A DNA stretch of 64,000 nt, taken from the NCBI RefSeq assembly GCF_002043005.1, contig NZ_CP020330.1, forward strand, positions 4,358,001 through 4,422,000, in the 5' to 3' direction. This DNA is from Martelella mediterranea DSM 17316. GTDB lineage: Bacteria; Pseudomonadota; Alphaproteobacteria; Rhizobiales; Rhizobiaceae. Shown one piece after another: positions 46,945 to 56,191 of the stretch (its first letter is position 1; each line of letters starts with the position of its first letter). A program made the translations under genes and the position numbers. The notes beneath the pieces are model-generated. The model was given only the letters and a program-made list of their open reading frames with translations, was not told the DNA's origin and made no database searches.

Positions 46945-47761
46945 TGCGCAAATGACCGGACTTATGAAAGGCAAACGCGGCCTGATAATGGGCGTTGCCA
47001 ACAATCATTCGATTGCCTGGGGCATCGCCAAGGCGGTTCACGCCGAGGGCGCGGAGCTTGCCTTCACCTATCAGGGCGAGGCGCTCGGCCGGCGGGTTCA
47101 TCCGCTGGCGGCAGAGGTCGGTTCCGACTTCGTCGTTCCCTGCGACGTCGAAGACATCGCCAGCGTCGATTCGGTATTTGCCGCAATCGAGGAACGCTGG
47201 GGCAAGCTTGACTTCCTCGTTCACGCGATCGGCTTTTCCGACAAGAGCGAACTCAAGGGCCAGTACGCCAACACCTCGCGGGAAAATTTCGTCCGCACCA
47301 TGGTGATCTCCTGCTTCTCCTTCACCGAAGTGGCCAAGCGCGCCGCCGCGCTGATGCCGGATGGCGGATCGCTGCTGACGCTCACCTATGGCGGTTCCAC
47401 CGCCGTGGTGCCGAACTATAATGTCATGGGCGTGGCCAAGGCCGGCCTGGAAGCTTCGATGCGCTACCTTGCCGGCGACTTCGGCCCGCAGGGGATTCGC
47501 GTCAACGCGATTTCGGCCGGTCCGGTGCGCACACTCGCGGGCTCCGGCGTCGGCGACGCGCGTCTCGTCTACGCATGGCAGCAGCGCAACGCGCCGCTGC
47601 GCCGCTCGACCACGATCGAGGATGTCGGCGGGTCGGCGCTCTATCTCTTGTCCGATCTCGCCTCTGGCGTGACCGGCGAGATCCATTTCGTCGACAATGG
47701 CTACAATATCCTCTCCATGCCCATCCCCGAAATGATGCGGCGCGGCGATCCGGAGACCTGA
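46937..47761 (+). CDS. fabI: Enoyl-ACP reductase (NADH), FabI
   Basis: A 274-residue SDR-type enoyl-ACP reductase, which completes each elongation cycle and is the target of triclosan-type inhibitors. The FabI-specific order is present: [14 protein letters not shown] near residue 19, Tyr151, then Tyr161 and Lys168 ([12 protein letters not shown]). The start is ATG 46937 inside fabB; a longer frame upstream is the fabB gene in another frame. A perfect terminator follows at 47804-47838. Confidence 0.95.
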   Translation: MDNAQMTGLMKGKRGLIMGVANNHSIAWGIAKAVHAEGAELAFTYQGEALGRRVHPLAAEVGSDFVVPCDVEDIASVDSVFAAIEERWGKLDFLVHAIGFSDKSELKGQYANTSRENFVRTMVISCFSFTEVAKRAAALMPDGGSLLTLTYGGSTAVVPNYNVMGVAKAGLEASMRYLAGDFGPQGIRVNAISAGPVRTLAGSGVGDARLVYAWQQRNAPLRRSTTIEDVGGSALYLLSDLASGVTGEIHFVDNGYNILSMPIPEMMRRGDPET

Positions 47762-47803
47762 TTCCGGCACATATTAATGCTTCGTTAAATCTCAGGTTGC
47801 ATA

Positions 47804-47838
47804 AGACGCGCTCATTTCGATGAGCGCGTCTTTTTTTC
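47804..47838 (+). terminator. fabA-fabB-fabI operon terminator
   Basis: A perfect 12-bp stem AGACGCGCTCAT/ATGAGCGCGTCT with a TTCG tetraloop and a run of seven T. It lies 43 nt after the fabI stop. Confidence 0.92.
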
Positions 47839-48458
47839 GCCTGACGGAATAGGCCGTGGAATCAATGCCGTATTCCTCCATAGACGGGCTCGAAACCAAA
47901 CCGCGTGATCGCCATCACTAGCGAAACGAACGCCCTAAAACCAAACTATCTTATTGTTATAAAATAATTTTTTCCTGCCGCCCTCGACCAGCAGACGCTG
48001 GGATAGCAAACATCCGGGTATCCTTATGGCCTGTTTTTCAGCGTCCGAGGCGGCGCGCGGCGGCGCGTTAAGATTTTGTTCATTTTCTCTCCCGTTCAGC
48101 GGGAGCAACAACCGGACCAATACCCGCTACAACTCCGCGAAGCATCGTGAGCCTGCGCAGAAACTCTCTTTTAATCGACTGATTTAAAAGGAATTCTCCG
48201 CCAGGGCGAAAAAAGCAAGATGACGCTTCAGACGCGGCCGACATGATTCGCCGTTAGCGGGCGGCATCCACTTTTGTTGCGAATTTGCACCACCCCCTTT
48301 TATTCAATCAAATGATTTATAGTTCCACCTAGGGTTTATTGAGACGGACGCACAAGACGTTGTTAATGGTTGCCAGAAGCCGGGGGGCAATTCACCGGAC
48401 TTCACTAAATCGGGGCTAGCGCCTCCTTTCCATGCTCGATTAAATTGAGGATTTAACT
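47839..48458. other. 620-bp intergenic region before the porin gene
   Basis: It is more AT-rich than its surroundings, especially near 47935-47990 and 48290-48340. It contains a small hairpin CTCCCG-TTCAG-CGGGAG at about 48090-48107 and should contain the porin promoter and a long leader. I see no reading frame of convincing length and no recognisable RNA gene. A small regulatory RNA is possible but unsupported. Confidence 0.5.
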
Positions 48459-49538
48459 ATGACCATCAAAAGCCTTTTCCTGGGCTCCGCAGCAGCTTTC
48501 GCCGCTGCCTCCGCTGCCCAGGCAGCTGATCCGGTCGTCGTGATCGAACCCGTACAGGCCAACTATGTTGAAGTCTGCGACGCTTTCGGCGCCGGCTACT
48601 TCTACATCCCGGGCACTGAAACCTGCCTTAACGTCGGCGGTTACATCCGTTTCCAGATCGATGCACAGACCGGCGGCAACGTCGAAGACACCTGGAACGC
48701 CTGGACGCGCGGCCAGTTGGTCGTATCTTCCAAGACCGACACCGAACTCGGCGCTCTGACCGGTGTGATCGTTCTGAACAGCGAATACTATTCGAACGAT
48801 GGCTCCAGCGACACCTACATCGACGAAGCCTACCTCGGCCTCGGCGGCTTCCAGGCTGGTAAGTTCCTCAGCTACTGGGATGAAGGTCTTCTCGGCGAAA
48901 TCGACGACCTTGCAGGTCAGACCAACTTCAACTCGATGCGCTACGTCTATGTTGGCGAAGGCTTCGTAGGCGGTCTCTCGCTCGACGCGCTTGAGCCCTC
49001 CATGGTTGGCCTTTCCAACTCTGGCGACAACACGCCCAAGCTCGGCGTTTCCGGTCGCGTAGGCTTCCAGGCTGGCGGCATTGGCGCCAAGCTCGATGTT
49101 GGTTACGACACCTACAACGAAGAAGCTTCGTTCCGTCTGATGACCTCGCTGGCACTCGGCCCGGGCTCGCTCGACCTCGGCGCCAACTACTCCACCGGCT
49201 GGAACGCTTACGCCAACTCTTACGGCAACAACGACTTCCAGAACTACTCGCTGCCGACCCCGACCGTTATCCCGGGCGTATATGCTGAGTGGGCTCTTGC
49301 TGCCGGCTACAAGCTGAACGTAACCGACAAGTTCTCCGTTACGCCTGCTGTTCAGTGGACCTCGGCCAACATCCCGGGTGCCGACAACGAAGATTACTGG
49401 TCTGCCGGTGCGCTGTTCGACTACACCATCGTCGAAGGCCTGAGCGCCAAGCTGAACGTTGAATACACCGACACGCCTGATCAGTACTACGCTGATGACT
49501 ACTGGGCCGGTTGGTTCCGTCTGCAGCGCGACTTCTAA
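48459..49538 (+). CDS. Rhizobiales-type outer-membrane porin
   Basis: A 359-residue porin. The signal peptide is clear (MTIKSLFLGSAAAFAAASAAQA-A), followed by the conserved Rhizobiales porin start with YVEVCDAFGAGYFYIPGTETCLNVGGYIRFQ. The rest is beta-rich with alternating aromatic residues and ends in Phe (FRLQRDF), the usual outer-membrane sorting residue. Two cysteines in the N-terminal block may form the conserved disulfide of this family. It is expressed alone: a long leader precedes it, GAGGA ribosome-binding sites lie near the ATG, and a strong terminator follows. Codon choice is biased, as in abundant proteins. Confidence 0.95.
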   Translation: MTIKSLFLGSAAAFAAASAAQAADPVVVIEPVQANYVEVCDAFGAGYFYIPGTETCLNVGGYIRFQIDAQTGGNVEDTWNAWTRGQLVVSSKTDTELGALTGVIVLNSEYYSNDGSSDTYIDEAYLGLGGFQAGKFLSYWDEGLLGEIDDLAGQTNFNSMRYVYVGEGFVGGLSLDALEPSMVGLSNSGDNTPKLGVSGRVGFQAGGIGAKLDVGYDTYNEEASFRLMTSLALGPGSLDLGANYSTGWNAYANSYGNNDFQNYSLPTPTVIPGVYAEWALAAGYKLNVTDKFSVTPAVQWTSANIPGADNEDYWSAGALFDYTIVEGLSAKLNVEYTDTPDQYYADDYWAGWFRLQRDF

Positions 49539-49554
49539 GTCACGCAAACAGATC

Positions 49555-49617
49555 GCAGGGTCCTTTGGGCCCTGCACTACCCCCGGAGCGGCAACGCTTT
49601 CCGGGGGTATTTTTTTG
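49555..49617 (+). terminator. Porin terminator (tandem hairpins)
   Basis: First hairpin GCAGGGTCC-TTT-GGGCCCTGC (49555-49575). Then a stem ACCCCCGGA/TCCGGGGGT (49579-49587 with 49600-49608), ending in ATTTTTTTG. The second is a strong intrinsic terminator. Confidence 0.9.
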
Positions 49618-49665
49618 ATTAGTCGCGGGCTTTTGGCCCTCTGTGTCGCCAGCCGTCCGAAGCCA

Positions 49666-50685
49666 TCACAGCCCCGCCGATGCGGCAACGGCCTTTATGA
49701 TTCTTTCGTGGGTGTCGGCGCGATCCACGCCGTCCGGATCGGTACAGACCGGATCGTCCTGCTCTTCCGCGAGGAAGGCTGCGCCATCCGATTTGCACAG
49801 CCCCAGAAAGGTGATGTGATAGGAAGGCGCGATCACCTGATAGTCGGCATCGGCCAGGCGATTGGCGAGGTTGCTGCCGTTCTCCGAGACATCCCCGGTC
49901 TTCAGTCGGTCCCGGTCGCCGAGATTGATGAATGACACCGGCACGGTCACCGCCTCCACGCTTGCCTCCGTCACCGTATAGGTGAAGGCTGGATCGATGG
50001 CGATGACGTGGCCGATCCGGTCGTCGTGGCCATCGGCGGAAAAGCCCTCGGGCAGATGATCGAGATCGACATTGCCCTTGGCCAGAAAGCCGCAATCGGT
50101 CGCCTTTGGATTGGCTTGGCAATAGTCGCGATAGGTCTGCCGGTCGAAGCGGAGGCCGCCGAGATTGAGCACGGTTGCACCTCCAAGCGAGAAGCCGAGC
50201 GCAGTGATCCGCGACCTGTCCACATGCAGCCCCAGCACCGGATCGGCGAGCAGCGCGTCGAGGGCTGCGGAAATATCGCCTGCACGCCGGTCAAGATAGA
50301 GCGAGGCGCGCGGCGAGGAATCGCCCGACGTGCTGCCCGGATGATTGACCGCGAGCACCATCGCCCCCTTTTCGACCAGCGCCGAAAACAGCCAGGCGCT
50401 GTTTTCCATATTGCCGCCCGAGCCGTGGGAGAACACGAACAGCGGATATTGCCCTTCGGCAATCTTCGCGCCCATCCAGACGGAGGCGCCGTGGAAAACC
50501 GGATTGTCGCCGACGACACCGCGATAGCTTCTGACGCCGGCGGGATACCAGAGGCTTGCGGCCACCGGCAGGGCGCGGTCCGGCGGAAGCACGGTCATCC
50601 GCTCATAGCCGGGAAGGTCTTCTGCCGCGAAGGCATGCGCGGCAACGCCGCAGGAGAACAGGAGGGAGAGAAGAATGCTTTTCAT
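49666..50685 (-). CDS. Secreted alpha/beta hydrolase (COG4188-like)
   Basis: A 339-residue alpha/beta hydrolase with a signal peptide (MKSILLSLLFSCGVAAHAFA). The oxyanion-side FSHGSGGN comes near residue 99. The nucleophile elbow is GFSLGG (Ser in G-x-S-x-G) near residue 172, and a late His lies in SYHITFL near 297. It resembles predicted dienelactone-hydrolase or platelet-activating-factor-acetylhydrolase-like proteins; the substrate is not known. It is probably periplasmic or lipidated (Cys12 lies inside the signal, not at a lipobox). It stands alone, divergent from the AraC-type regulator. Confidence 0.85.
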   Translation of the reverse strand: MKSILLSLLFSCGVAAHAFAAEDLPGYERMTVLPPDRALPVAASLWYPAGVRSYRGVVGDNPVFHGASVWMGAKIAEGQYPLFVFSHGSGGNMENSAWLFSALVEKGAMVLAVNHPGSTSGDSSPRASLYLDRRAGDISAALDALLADPVLGLHVDRSRITALGFSLGGATVLNLGGLRFDRQTYRDYCQANPKATDCGFLAKGNVDLDHLPEGFSADGHDDRIGHVIAIDPAFTYTVTEASVEAVTVPVSFINLGDRDRLKTGDVSENGSNLANRLADADYQVIAPSYHITFLGLCKSDGAAFLAEEQDDPVCTDPDGVDRADTHERIIKAVAASAGL

Positions 50686-50813
50686 GGACGTATCCTTTCG
50701 GGTTGAAACCGCCTCCTTCTCGTAATTTTCGGCCTCTCCGGCGTCCTCAATCCGGTTTCAGGTCGCCCGGAACCGGTTTATGAACTATCAGACCGGCAGA
50801 TGAAGGAGACGAC

Positions 50814-51827
50814 ATGCTGGTTTTGCCCGTCCCGATGGTCACCGCTCTGGTGCTTGGTTTTCTGATCCTCCGGGTGCTGACGGTCGAGGAACGGTCGCCG
50901 GTGGTGATCGTGTTTCTTTCGGCCTGCGCGGTGCAGAGCCTGATCGTCGCGCTGCTGCAATATTACGGGTTTTCTCTGCTGCGCCCGGTTCAGCCGGTGA
51001 CGGCGACCCTGATACCGGTCCTGGCCTGGCTGACTTTCCAGACCGCATTTCTGCGTCCGCTGAAACCGGCACGCGACAGCCTCCACCTGCTGGTGCCGGC
51101 CTTCACCGTCTTCTGCATCCTGTTCGCACCCGCCACTATCGACCTCATCCTGCCGGCAATCTTCATCGCCTATGGCGGGCTGATCCTTTACGTGCTGAAA
51201 TCCGGCGGCGATGCCCTGCCGCTGGCGCGGCTTGAGGCGGGACGCCAGCCGCTGTGGCTATGGACCGGCATTGCCGTCAGCCTGCTAGCATCGGCATTGA
51301 GCGACAGCCTGATCGCGATCGCCTTTCTCTCAGACAACCCCGGATGGGCGCAGCTGATCATTTCCATCTTCACCTCTTGCGCGCTGCTTTCGGTCGGCCT
51401 TCTGAGCGTTTCGCCGAACGCATTCGGCGAGACCGAAGCGGAGGCGCCGCCGCGCCCCGCCGCAGCGCCCGCACCGGAGGAAGGCGACCACGCGATCGTC
51501 GATCGGCTTGACGGTTTGCTGACAGAGGAAAGGCTCTATCTCGAACCTTCGCTCACCCTCGCGCGCCTCGCCCGACGGCTGCAGATGCCGGCAAAGCAGC
51601 TTTCGGCGGCGCTCAACCGGGCCACCGGCGAGAATATCTCCCGCCACATCAACCGTTTTCGAATCGTCCATGCCTGCGAAAGGCTCGTTTCCGGCGACAG
51701 CGTCACCACCGCGATGCTGGAAAGCGGCTTCAACACCAAGTCGAACTTCAATCGGGAATTCCAGCGGGTTACCGGCAAAAGCCCTTCGGCCTGGGTGAAG
51801 GCGACCCGGCTTTCTGAAAGCCTCTAG
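50814..51827 (+). CDS. AraC-family regulator with membrane-embedded sensor domain
   Basis: A 337-residue protein. The first 205 residues hold about six or seven hydrophobic helices (for example MVTALVLGFLILRVL and SACAVQSLIVALLQYYGF). A Pro/Ala linker follows (PPRPAAAPAPEE), then an AraC-type DNA-binding domain at about 235-337. Both helix-turn-helices are seen (LTLARLARRLQMPAKQLSAALNRATGE, then SVTTAMLESGFNTKSNFNREFQRVTGKSPSAW). Such proteins sense at or in the membrane and act on DNA directly. The divergent secreted hydrolase gene (128 bp away) is a candidate target. Confidence 0.88.
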   Translation: MLVLPVPMVTALVLGFLILRVLTVEERSPVVIVFLSACAVQSLIVALLQYYGFSLLRPVQPVTATLIPVLAWLTFQTAFLRPLKPARDSLHLLVPAFTVFCILFAPATIDLILPAIFIAYGGLILYVLKSGGDALPLARLEAGRQPLWLWTGIAVSLLASALSDSLIAIAFLSDNPGWAQLIISIFTSCALLSVGLLSVSPNAFGETEAEAPPRPAAAPAPEEGDHAIVDRLDGLLTEERLYLEPSLTLARLARRLQMPAKQLSAALNRATGENISRHINRFRIVHACERLVSGDSVTTAMLESGFNTKSNFNREFQRVTGKSPSAWVKATRLSESL

Positions 51828-52342
51828 AGCCGACCAGCGAAAAGGTCCGCCTGCGGCGGCTCCTCCCAGGCATTCTCGAGCTTGAGCAGATATTTCTTGG
51901 TCGGCAGCCCACCGCCGAAGCCGGTGAGTGCGCCGTTCGCGCCAATGACGCGGTGACAGGGCAACAGGATCGGCAGCGGATTGTTGCCATTGGCGGTTCC
52001 GACCGCCCGGCTGGCATTGGCATCGCCGAGCGTCCTGGCGATCGCGCCATAGGTCGTGGTCTCGCCATAGGGGATCGTTGCCAGATATTCCCAGACGCGG
52101 TTCTGAAACCCGCTGCCCGACAGATGATAGGCAAGGTCGAACTGCTTCAGTTCGCCGGCGAAATAGGCATCGAGCTGACGTCGCGCCTCTGCGAACGGCG
52201 CATCATAGCGCTGCCAGTCCGGCCGCGGCCCGAACGCCTTGTGGCCGGTCGGAAACGAGATGAAATGCAGCCGGTTGCCATCTCCGGCGACCAGCAGAGC
52301 GCCCACCGGGCTGTCGATATAGGTATAGAACAGCCCGCTCAT
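51824..52342 (-). CDS. ogt: Methylated-DNA-protein-cysteine methyltransferase
   Basis: A 172-residue O6-alkylguanine alkyltransferase. The acceptor Cys129 lies in LLPCHRVIGANG, the diagnostic motif, and the helix-turn-helix reads YGAIARTLGDANASRAVG. It repairs O6-methylguanine by irreversible self-alkylation. It overlaps the Ada-type regulator upstream by 4 nt, so the pair behaves like adaA-adaB of Bacillus subtilis, here with the repair enzyme second. Its stop overlaps the tail of the convergent AraC-type gene by 4 nt. Confidence 0.93.
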   Translation of the reverse strand: MSGLFYTYIDSPVGALLVAGDGNRLHFISFPTGHKAFGPRPDWQRYDAPFAEARRQLDAYFAGELKQFDLAYHLSGSGFQNRVWEYLATIPYGETTTYGAIARTLGDANASRAVGTANGNNPLPILLPCHRVIGANGALTGFGGGLPTKKYLLKLENAWEEPPQADLFAGRL

Positions 52343-52899
52343 CGCGCCGGTCTCCGGATCGCCGAGGGCGGACGTCCGTAAAGCTTGGAAAACGCGGCGT
52401 TGAAGCGCCGGACGCTGCCGAAGCCTGCACGCGCCGCCACGTCCGCGACCGGCAGCGAAGTCTCATCCAGCAACCGCTTTGCCCGGCCGATCCTCAGCGT
52501 CTGAGCCGTCTGCAATGGCGACGCGCCAACATGGACGGCAAAGAGCCGCGACAGATGCCGCGCGCCAACACCGAGGCGTGCGGCAAGTTGCTCCACCGTG
52601 CCAGCATCCAGCGCGCCCTCGCCGATCAGCTTCAGCGCCCGCTCGACGGTTGTACGCGTGCCGTTCCAGGCCGGCGAAAACGGTGCGGTTTCAGGCCGGC
52701 AGCGCAGGCACGGCCGGTAGCCCGCCCGCTCGCAGGCGGCTGCCGTTGGGAAATAGCTGACATTCTTCGTCAGCGGCTGTTTCACCGGGCAGACCGGCCG
52801 GCAATAGATCATCGTCGTCCTAACGGCGGTAAAGAACCTGCCGTCATACGCCGGATCGCGCGCCTGCCGCGCCGCTTCGCATGTGTCGAAATCCAACAT
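52339..52899 (-). CDS. Ada-type methylation-responsive regulator without methyltransferase domain
   Basis: A 186-residue protein. The N-terminal Ada zinc domain has cysteines C33, C37, C64 and C67 (IYCRPVCPVK, then RPCLRCRPE); one of these accepts methyl groups from DNA phosphotriesters in Ada. An AraC-type helix-turn-helix fills the C-terminal half (LAARLGVGARHLSRLFAVHVGASP, then SLPVADVAARAGFGSVRRFNAAFSKLYGR). The alkyltransferase activity is split off into the overlapping ogt gene. It should switch on both genes upon methylation damage. Confidence 0.9.
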   Translation of the reverse strand: MLDFDTCEAARQARDPAYDGRFFTAVRTTMIYCRPVCPVKQPLTKNVSYFPTAAACERAGYRPCLRCRPETAPFSPAWNGTRTTVERALKLIGEGALDAGTVEQLAARLGVGARHLSRLFAVHVGASPLQTAQTLRIGRAKRLLDETSLPVADVAARAGFGSVRRFNAAFSKLYGRPPSAIRRPAR

Positions 52900-53212
52900 G
52901 GCCCGATTTTAGCAGCGCCGGTTGAGGGAGGCGAGCACGATGTCATTATGAGGTCCGAAAACGACCGGCGCAACCATCGGCCCGGTCCGTGACCTGCAAG
53001 GGGCACTCGAACTTGCGCTCCCGCCTCTGCGGGTATATGAGAATGCGCATCGCGAAAAGCGATCGTCTCCGCCCTCTGGCGAACTGGACGGTCGAGTACA
53101 CGCCGCCGCAGACCTTCGTCCCGGCCGGCCAGCGTTTCCCTTAAACCCGTGCCTGATCCGTCAGGCCGAACGCAAGCACGACCCATCGTGTCTGCGTCAG
53201 AGGAACGCGTCC
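52900..53212. other. 313-bp intergenic region, one doubtful small frame
   Basis: Lies between the divergent Ada-type and MFS genes. A 35-codon plus-strand frame (53037-53144, starting MRMRIAKSDRLRPLANW) has plausible codons but no ribosome-binding site or recognisable relative, so I do not call it a gene. It could be a remnant of a lost gene. Promoters for both neighbours are expected but not resolved. Confidence 0.4.
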
Positions 53213-54394
53213 ATGAACAGACCTCTCATCATCATCTATACCGCCATTGTGCTCGATGCCCTCGGCATCGGCCTGATCTTTCCGATCCTTCCCGCACTGC
53301 TGAAGGAGGTGACCCATTCCGCCGACGTCGCCCCCTTTATCGGTGCACTCACGGCCCTTTATGCCGCGATGCAATTCATCTTCGCCCCGGTGCTCGGCAC
53401 GCTTTCGGACCGGATCGGCCGGCGTCCCGTGCTTCTGATCTCGCTTGGCGGCGCGGCGGTCAACTATCTGCTGCTCGCCTTCGCGCCATCGCTCTGGCTG
53501 CTGTTTCTCGGCCGCGCCATTGCCGGCCTCACCAGCGCGAACACAGCCGTCGCAGCCGCCTTCATCACCGATATTTCGGCCGAAGACACCCGCGCCCGCC
53601 GCTTCGGCCTGATGAGCGCGATGTTCGGCATCGGTTTCATTGCCGGTCCGGTCACCGGCGGCTTTCTCGGCGATCACTGGCTGCGGCTGCCGTTCATCGC
53701 GGCCGCTCTCCTGAACGGCTGCAATTTCCTGCTCGCCCTTTTCGTTCTTCCCGAAACCCGCAAGGCGACTGCCGGCAGGTTCGATCCGGCCTCGCTCAAT
53801 CCGCTGCGGCCACTGCGCTGGGCCTTGTCGATGACGGGCATGCTGCCCGTGATCCTGATCTTCTTCCTGTTCAGCTTCACCGGCGAGGCCTATGGCGTGA
53901 GCTGGGCGCTCTGGGGCCATGATGTGTTCGGCTGGAACGGTCTCTGGATCGGGCTTACGCTCGGCACATTCGGCATCTGCCAAACGTTAACGCAGATTTT
54001 CCTGCCCGGCCCCGCGGCCCGGATCCTCGGCGAGCGCGGCGCCATCCTGACCGGGATCGGCGGCGCGTCGATCGCGCTCACCGCCATGGCCTTCACCCAT
54101 CACGGCTGGATGGTCTTCGCCGTGATGCCGGTGTTCACCCTTGCCGGCATCGGCGTGCCGGCGCTGCAATCGCTCGCGACGCGAATGGTCGACGACACGC
54201 AGCAAGGCCGGTTCCAGGGCGTGGTGGCGGCGATCATCAGCCTCTCCTCCATCATCGCGCCGCTGGCCTTTTCGGCGATCTATTTTTCGTTCCAGTCCAC
54301 ATGGCCGGGAGCGGTCTGGCTCTCGGTGGTCGCCGTTTATGCGCTTGCCGTGCCGCTGGTACTCGCGCTGAGGACCACGAGGTCAGCGGGCTGA
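53213..54394 (+). CDS. MFS exporter, TetA-type (12 helices)
   Basis: A 393-residue major facilitator of the drug:H+ antiporter-1 group, resembling tetracycline exporters. The N-terminus reads IIYTAIVLDALGIGLIFPILPALL, and the loop 2-3 signature is GTLSDRIGRRPVL. GRAIAGLTSANTAVAAAFITDI is typical of Tet(A)-like proteins. No tetR-type regulator accompanies it; the neighbouring AraC-type gene is convergent. Many environmental TetA-like proteins have other substrates, so resistance should not be assumed. Confidence 0.88.
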   Translation: MNRPLIIIYTAIVLDALGIGLIFPILPALLKEVTHSADVAPFIGALTALYAAMQFIFAPVLGTLSDRIGRRPVLLISLGGAAVNYLLLAFAPSLWLLFLGRAIAGLTSANTAVAAAFITDISAEDTRARRFGLMSAMFGIGFIAGPVTGGFLGDHWLRLPFIAAALLNGCNFLLALFVLPETRKATAGRFDPASLNPLRPLRWALSMTGMLPVILIFFLFSFTGEAYGVSWALWGHDVFGWNGLWIGLTLGTFGICQTLTQIFLPGPAARILGERGAILTGIGGASIALTAMAFTHHGWMVFAVMPVFTLAGIGVPALQSLATRMVDDTQQGRFQGVVAAIISLSSIIAPLAFSAIYFSFQSTWPGAVWLSVVAVYALAVPLVLALRTTRSAG

Positions 54395-54413
54395 TGCCGG
54401 CTTTGCCGGACCA

Positions 54414-55328
54414 TCAGGCGTTTGAAGACAGGACCGCCTGCCGCATGAAACGGCCGGGCGGGCTGCCCGTATGGCGGCTGAAGGCGGTGCTGAAGGTGCT
54501 TGCGCAGCTGTAGCCGATCGTCTCGGCGATCTCGTCCAGCGTGTGGCCGCCATGGCGCAGCATATCCCTGGCAAGGCTCATGCGCCACCGGGCGAGATAT
54601 TCCATCGGGCGGGTTCCGAGCGCGCGGGCGAAGCGCTCGAAGAAGGCCGAGCGGGACATGCCGGCGACGCGGGCAAGGTCCGGGACAGTCCAGGCGCGAC
54701 CGACATCGCCATGCATGGCCCGGAGTGCGGCGGCGAGCCGGGGATCGGCCAGGCCGCGCAGCAGGCCGGGCAGCGTTCTTTCGGCCGGCACCGCCCGCAG
54801 CGCCTCGATCAGCAGGATCTCGACATAGCGCTCCAGAATGAGTTCGCGGCCCGCCGCCTCCCCTGCGGCCTCCTCGCCCACGAGGCGGACGAGTTGCGCA
54901 AGCCTTGAAACCCCACGGATATGGATCATGCGCGGCAGCAGCGCCACGAGGAGACCGGCATCGGGCGAGGCAAAGCTGAACCAGCCGCCGAACTGCCTGA
55001 GATCGGCCGCCCCCTCCTGCCGTCCATAACGCACCGCGCCATCAGGCAGGGGATCGGCTTTGGGGTCAATGAAGACCGGTTGCGCCGGCTCCATGCCGGA
55101 CATGGTGAAAGCCGGCGTGGCCGACAGCAGCACGAAATCGCCCTCCTCCAGCACGACCGGCTCCTCTCCATCGACGGCCAGCCTGCAACGCCCCTCGAGC
55201 ACCGCGCAAAACCCCGGCTGCCCGAATTCGGCGTAGCGCACCGCCCAGCGCCCGGCACCGCTGATGCCCTTGGAGAACACCGCGCCGGGCCGGAGAAGCC
55301 GGACGACATCGGAAAGTGGATCCGCCAT
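54414..55328 (-). CDS. AraC-family regulator with cupin N-terminus
   Basis: A 304-residue regulator. The first 190 residues form a cupin_6-like sensing domain (CRLAVDGEEPVVLEEGDFVLL, then a Pro/His-rich core with MIHIRGVSRLAQLVRLV). The AraC DNA-binding domain follows, with GRAWTVPDLARVAGMSRSAFFERFARALGTRPMEYLARWRM and HTLDEIAETIGYSCASTFSTAFSRHTG. It is divergent from an SDR gene across 96 bp, a standard regulator-target arrangement. The inducer is unknown. Confidence 0.88.
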   Translation of the reverse strand: MADPLSDVVRLLRPGAVFSKGISGAGRWAVRYAEFGQPGFCAVLEGRCRLAVDGEEPVVLEEGDFVLLSATPAFTMSGMEPAQPVFIDPKADPLPDGAVRYGRQEGAADLRQFGGWFSFASPDAGLLVALLPRMIHIRGVSRLAQLVRLVGEEAAGEAAGRELILERYVEILLIEALRAVPAERTLPGLLRGLADPRLAAALRAMHGDVGRAWTVPDLARVAGMSRSAFFERFARALGTRPMEYLARWRMSLARDMLRHGGHTLDEIAETIGYSCASTFSTAFSRHTGSPPGRFMRQAVLSSNA

Positions 55329-55424
55329 TCTGGACTATCTCAAATTAAAACAGGACTTATGATTAATGATAATCCAGTTTATCCGGGCTACATCGGTCCC
55401 GTCAACAACACACGGGAGACCGAT

Positions 55425-56168
55425 ATGAAAACCATCCTGATCACCGGCAGTTCGTCCGGTTACGGGTTTGAGACCGCCCGCCACTTCCATGCCGAGGGCT
55501 GGACCGTCATCGCCACCATGCGCTGCCCGCGCCCGGAGCTATACCCCGCATCGGAGCGCATCCGCCTACTGGCGCTGGATGTCACCGACGCCGACAGCAT
55601 CGCTGCGGCCATCGAGGCCGCCGGCCCCATCGATGTCCTCGTCAACAATGCCGGTATCGGCGTCGTCGGCGCCTTCGAGGCCACGCCGATGGCCCATATC
55701 CGCAAGGTGTTCGAGACCAACACCTTCGGCGTGATGGCGATGACCCAGGCGGCTATCCCCGGCATGCGGACGCGCGGGACGGGCACGATCGTCAACGTCA
55801 CCTCCAGCGTGACGCTGGCGCCAATGCCGCTCGCCGCCGCCTATACCGCCAGCAAGCAGGCGATCGAGGGATTTACGGGCTCGCTCGCCCATGAACTCGG
55901 CGCCTTCGGGATCGGCGCGAAGCTGGTGGAGCCCGGCTATGCCCCGACCACGCAATTCGCCGCCAATACCGATATTCCGGTGATGGACCTCATTCCCGAG
56001 GCCTATGCGGACTATGCCGCACCGATTTTCGCCGGTTATGCGAACCCGCCGCTGATGACGAAGGAAAGCGATGTCGCCGAGGCAATCTGGCGCGCGGTGC
56101 ATGACACATCGGGACAATTGCGCTTTCCGGCGGGCGCGGATGCGGTGGCATTGATGGAACAGGCGTGA
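55425..56168 (+). CDS. Short-chain dehydrogenase/reductase
   Basis: A 247-residue classical SDR: ITGSSSGYG (nucleotide motif) at residue 6, NNAGIG near 82, a Ser near 132 (VTSSVT) and YTASKQA (Tyr and Lys of the catalytic set) near 146. The start is ATG 55425; the open frame upstream lies antisense to the AraC gene. It is divergent from, and probably regulated by, the AraC-family gene at 54414. Substrate unknown; no partner enzyme is adjacent. Confidence 0.88.
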   Translation: MKTILITGSSSGYGFETARHFHAEGWTVIATMRCPRPELYPASERIRLLALDVTDADSIAAAIEAAGPIDVLVNNAGIGVVGAFEATPMAHIRKVFETNTFGVMAMTQAAIPGMRTRGTGTIVNVTSSVTLAPMPLAAAYTASKQAIEGFTGSLAHELGAFGIGAKLVEPGYAPTTQFAANTDIPVMDLIPEAYADYAAPIFAGYANPPLMTKESDVAEAIWRAVHDTSGQLRFPAGADAVALMEQA

Positions 56169-56191
56169 GGGCGCATGCGCTCACACTTTTG

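Noticed and set aside
53037..53144. Small 35-codon gene before the TetA-like exporter
   Set aside because: No ribosome-binding site, no recognised relatives and very short; kept only as a remark in the intergenic entry.
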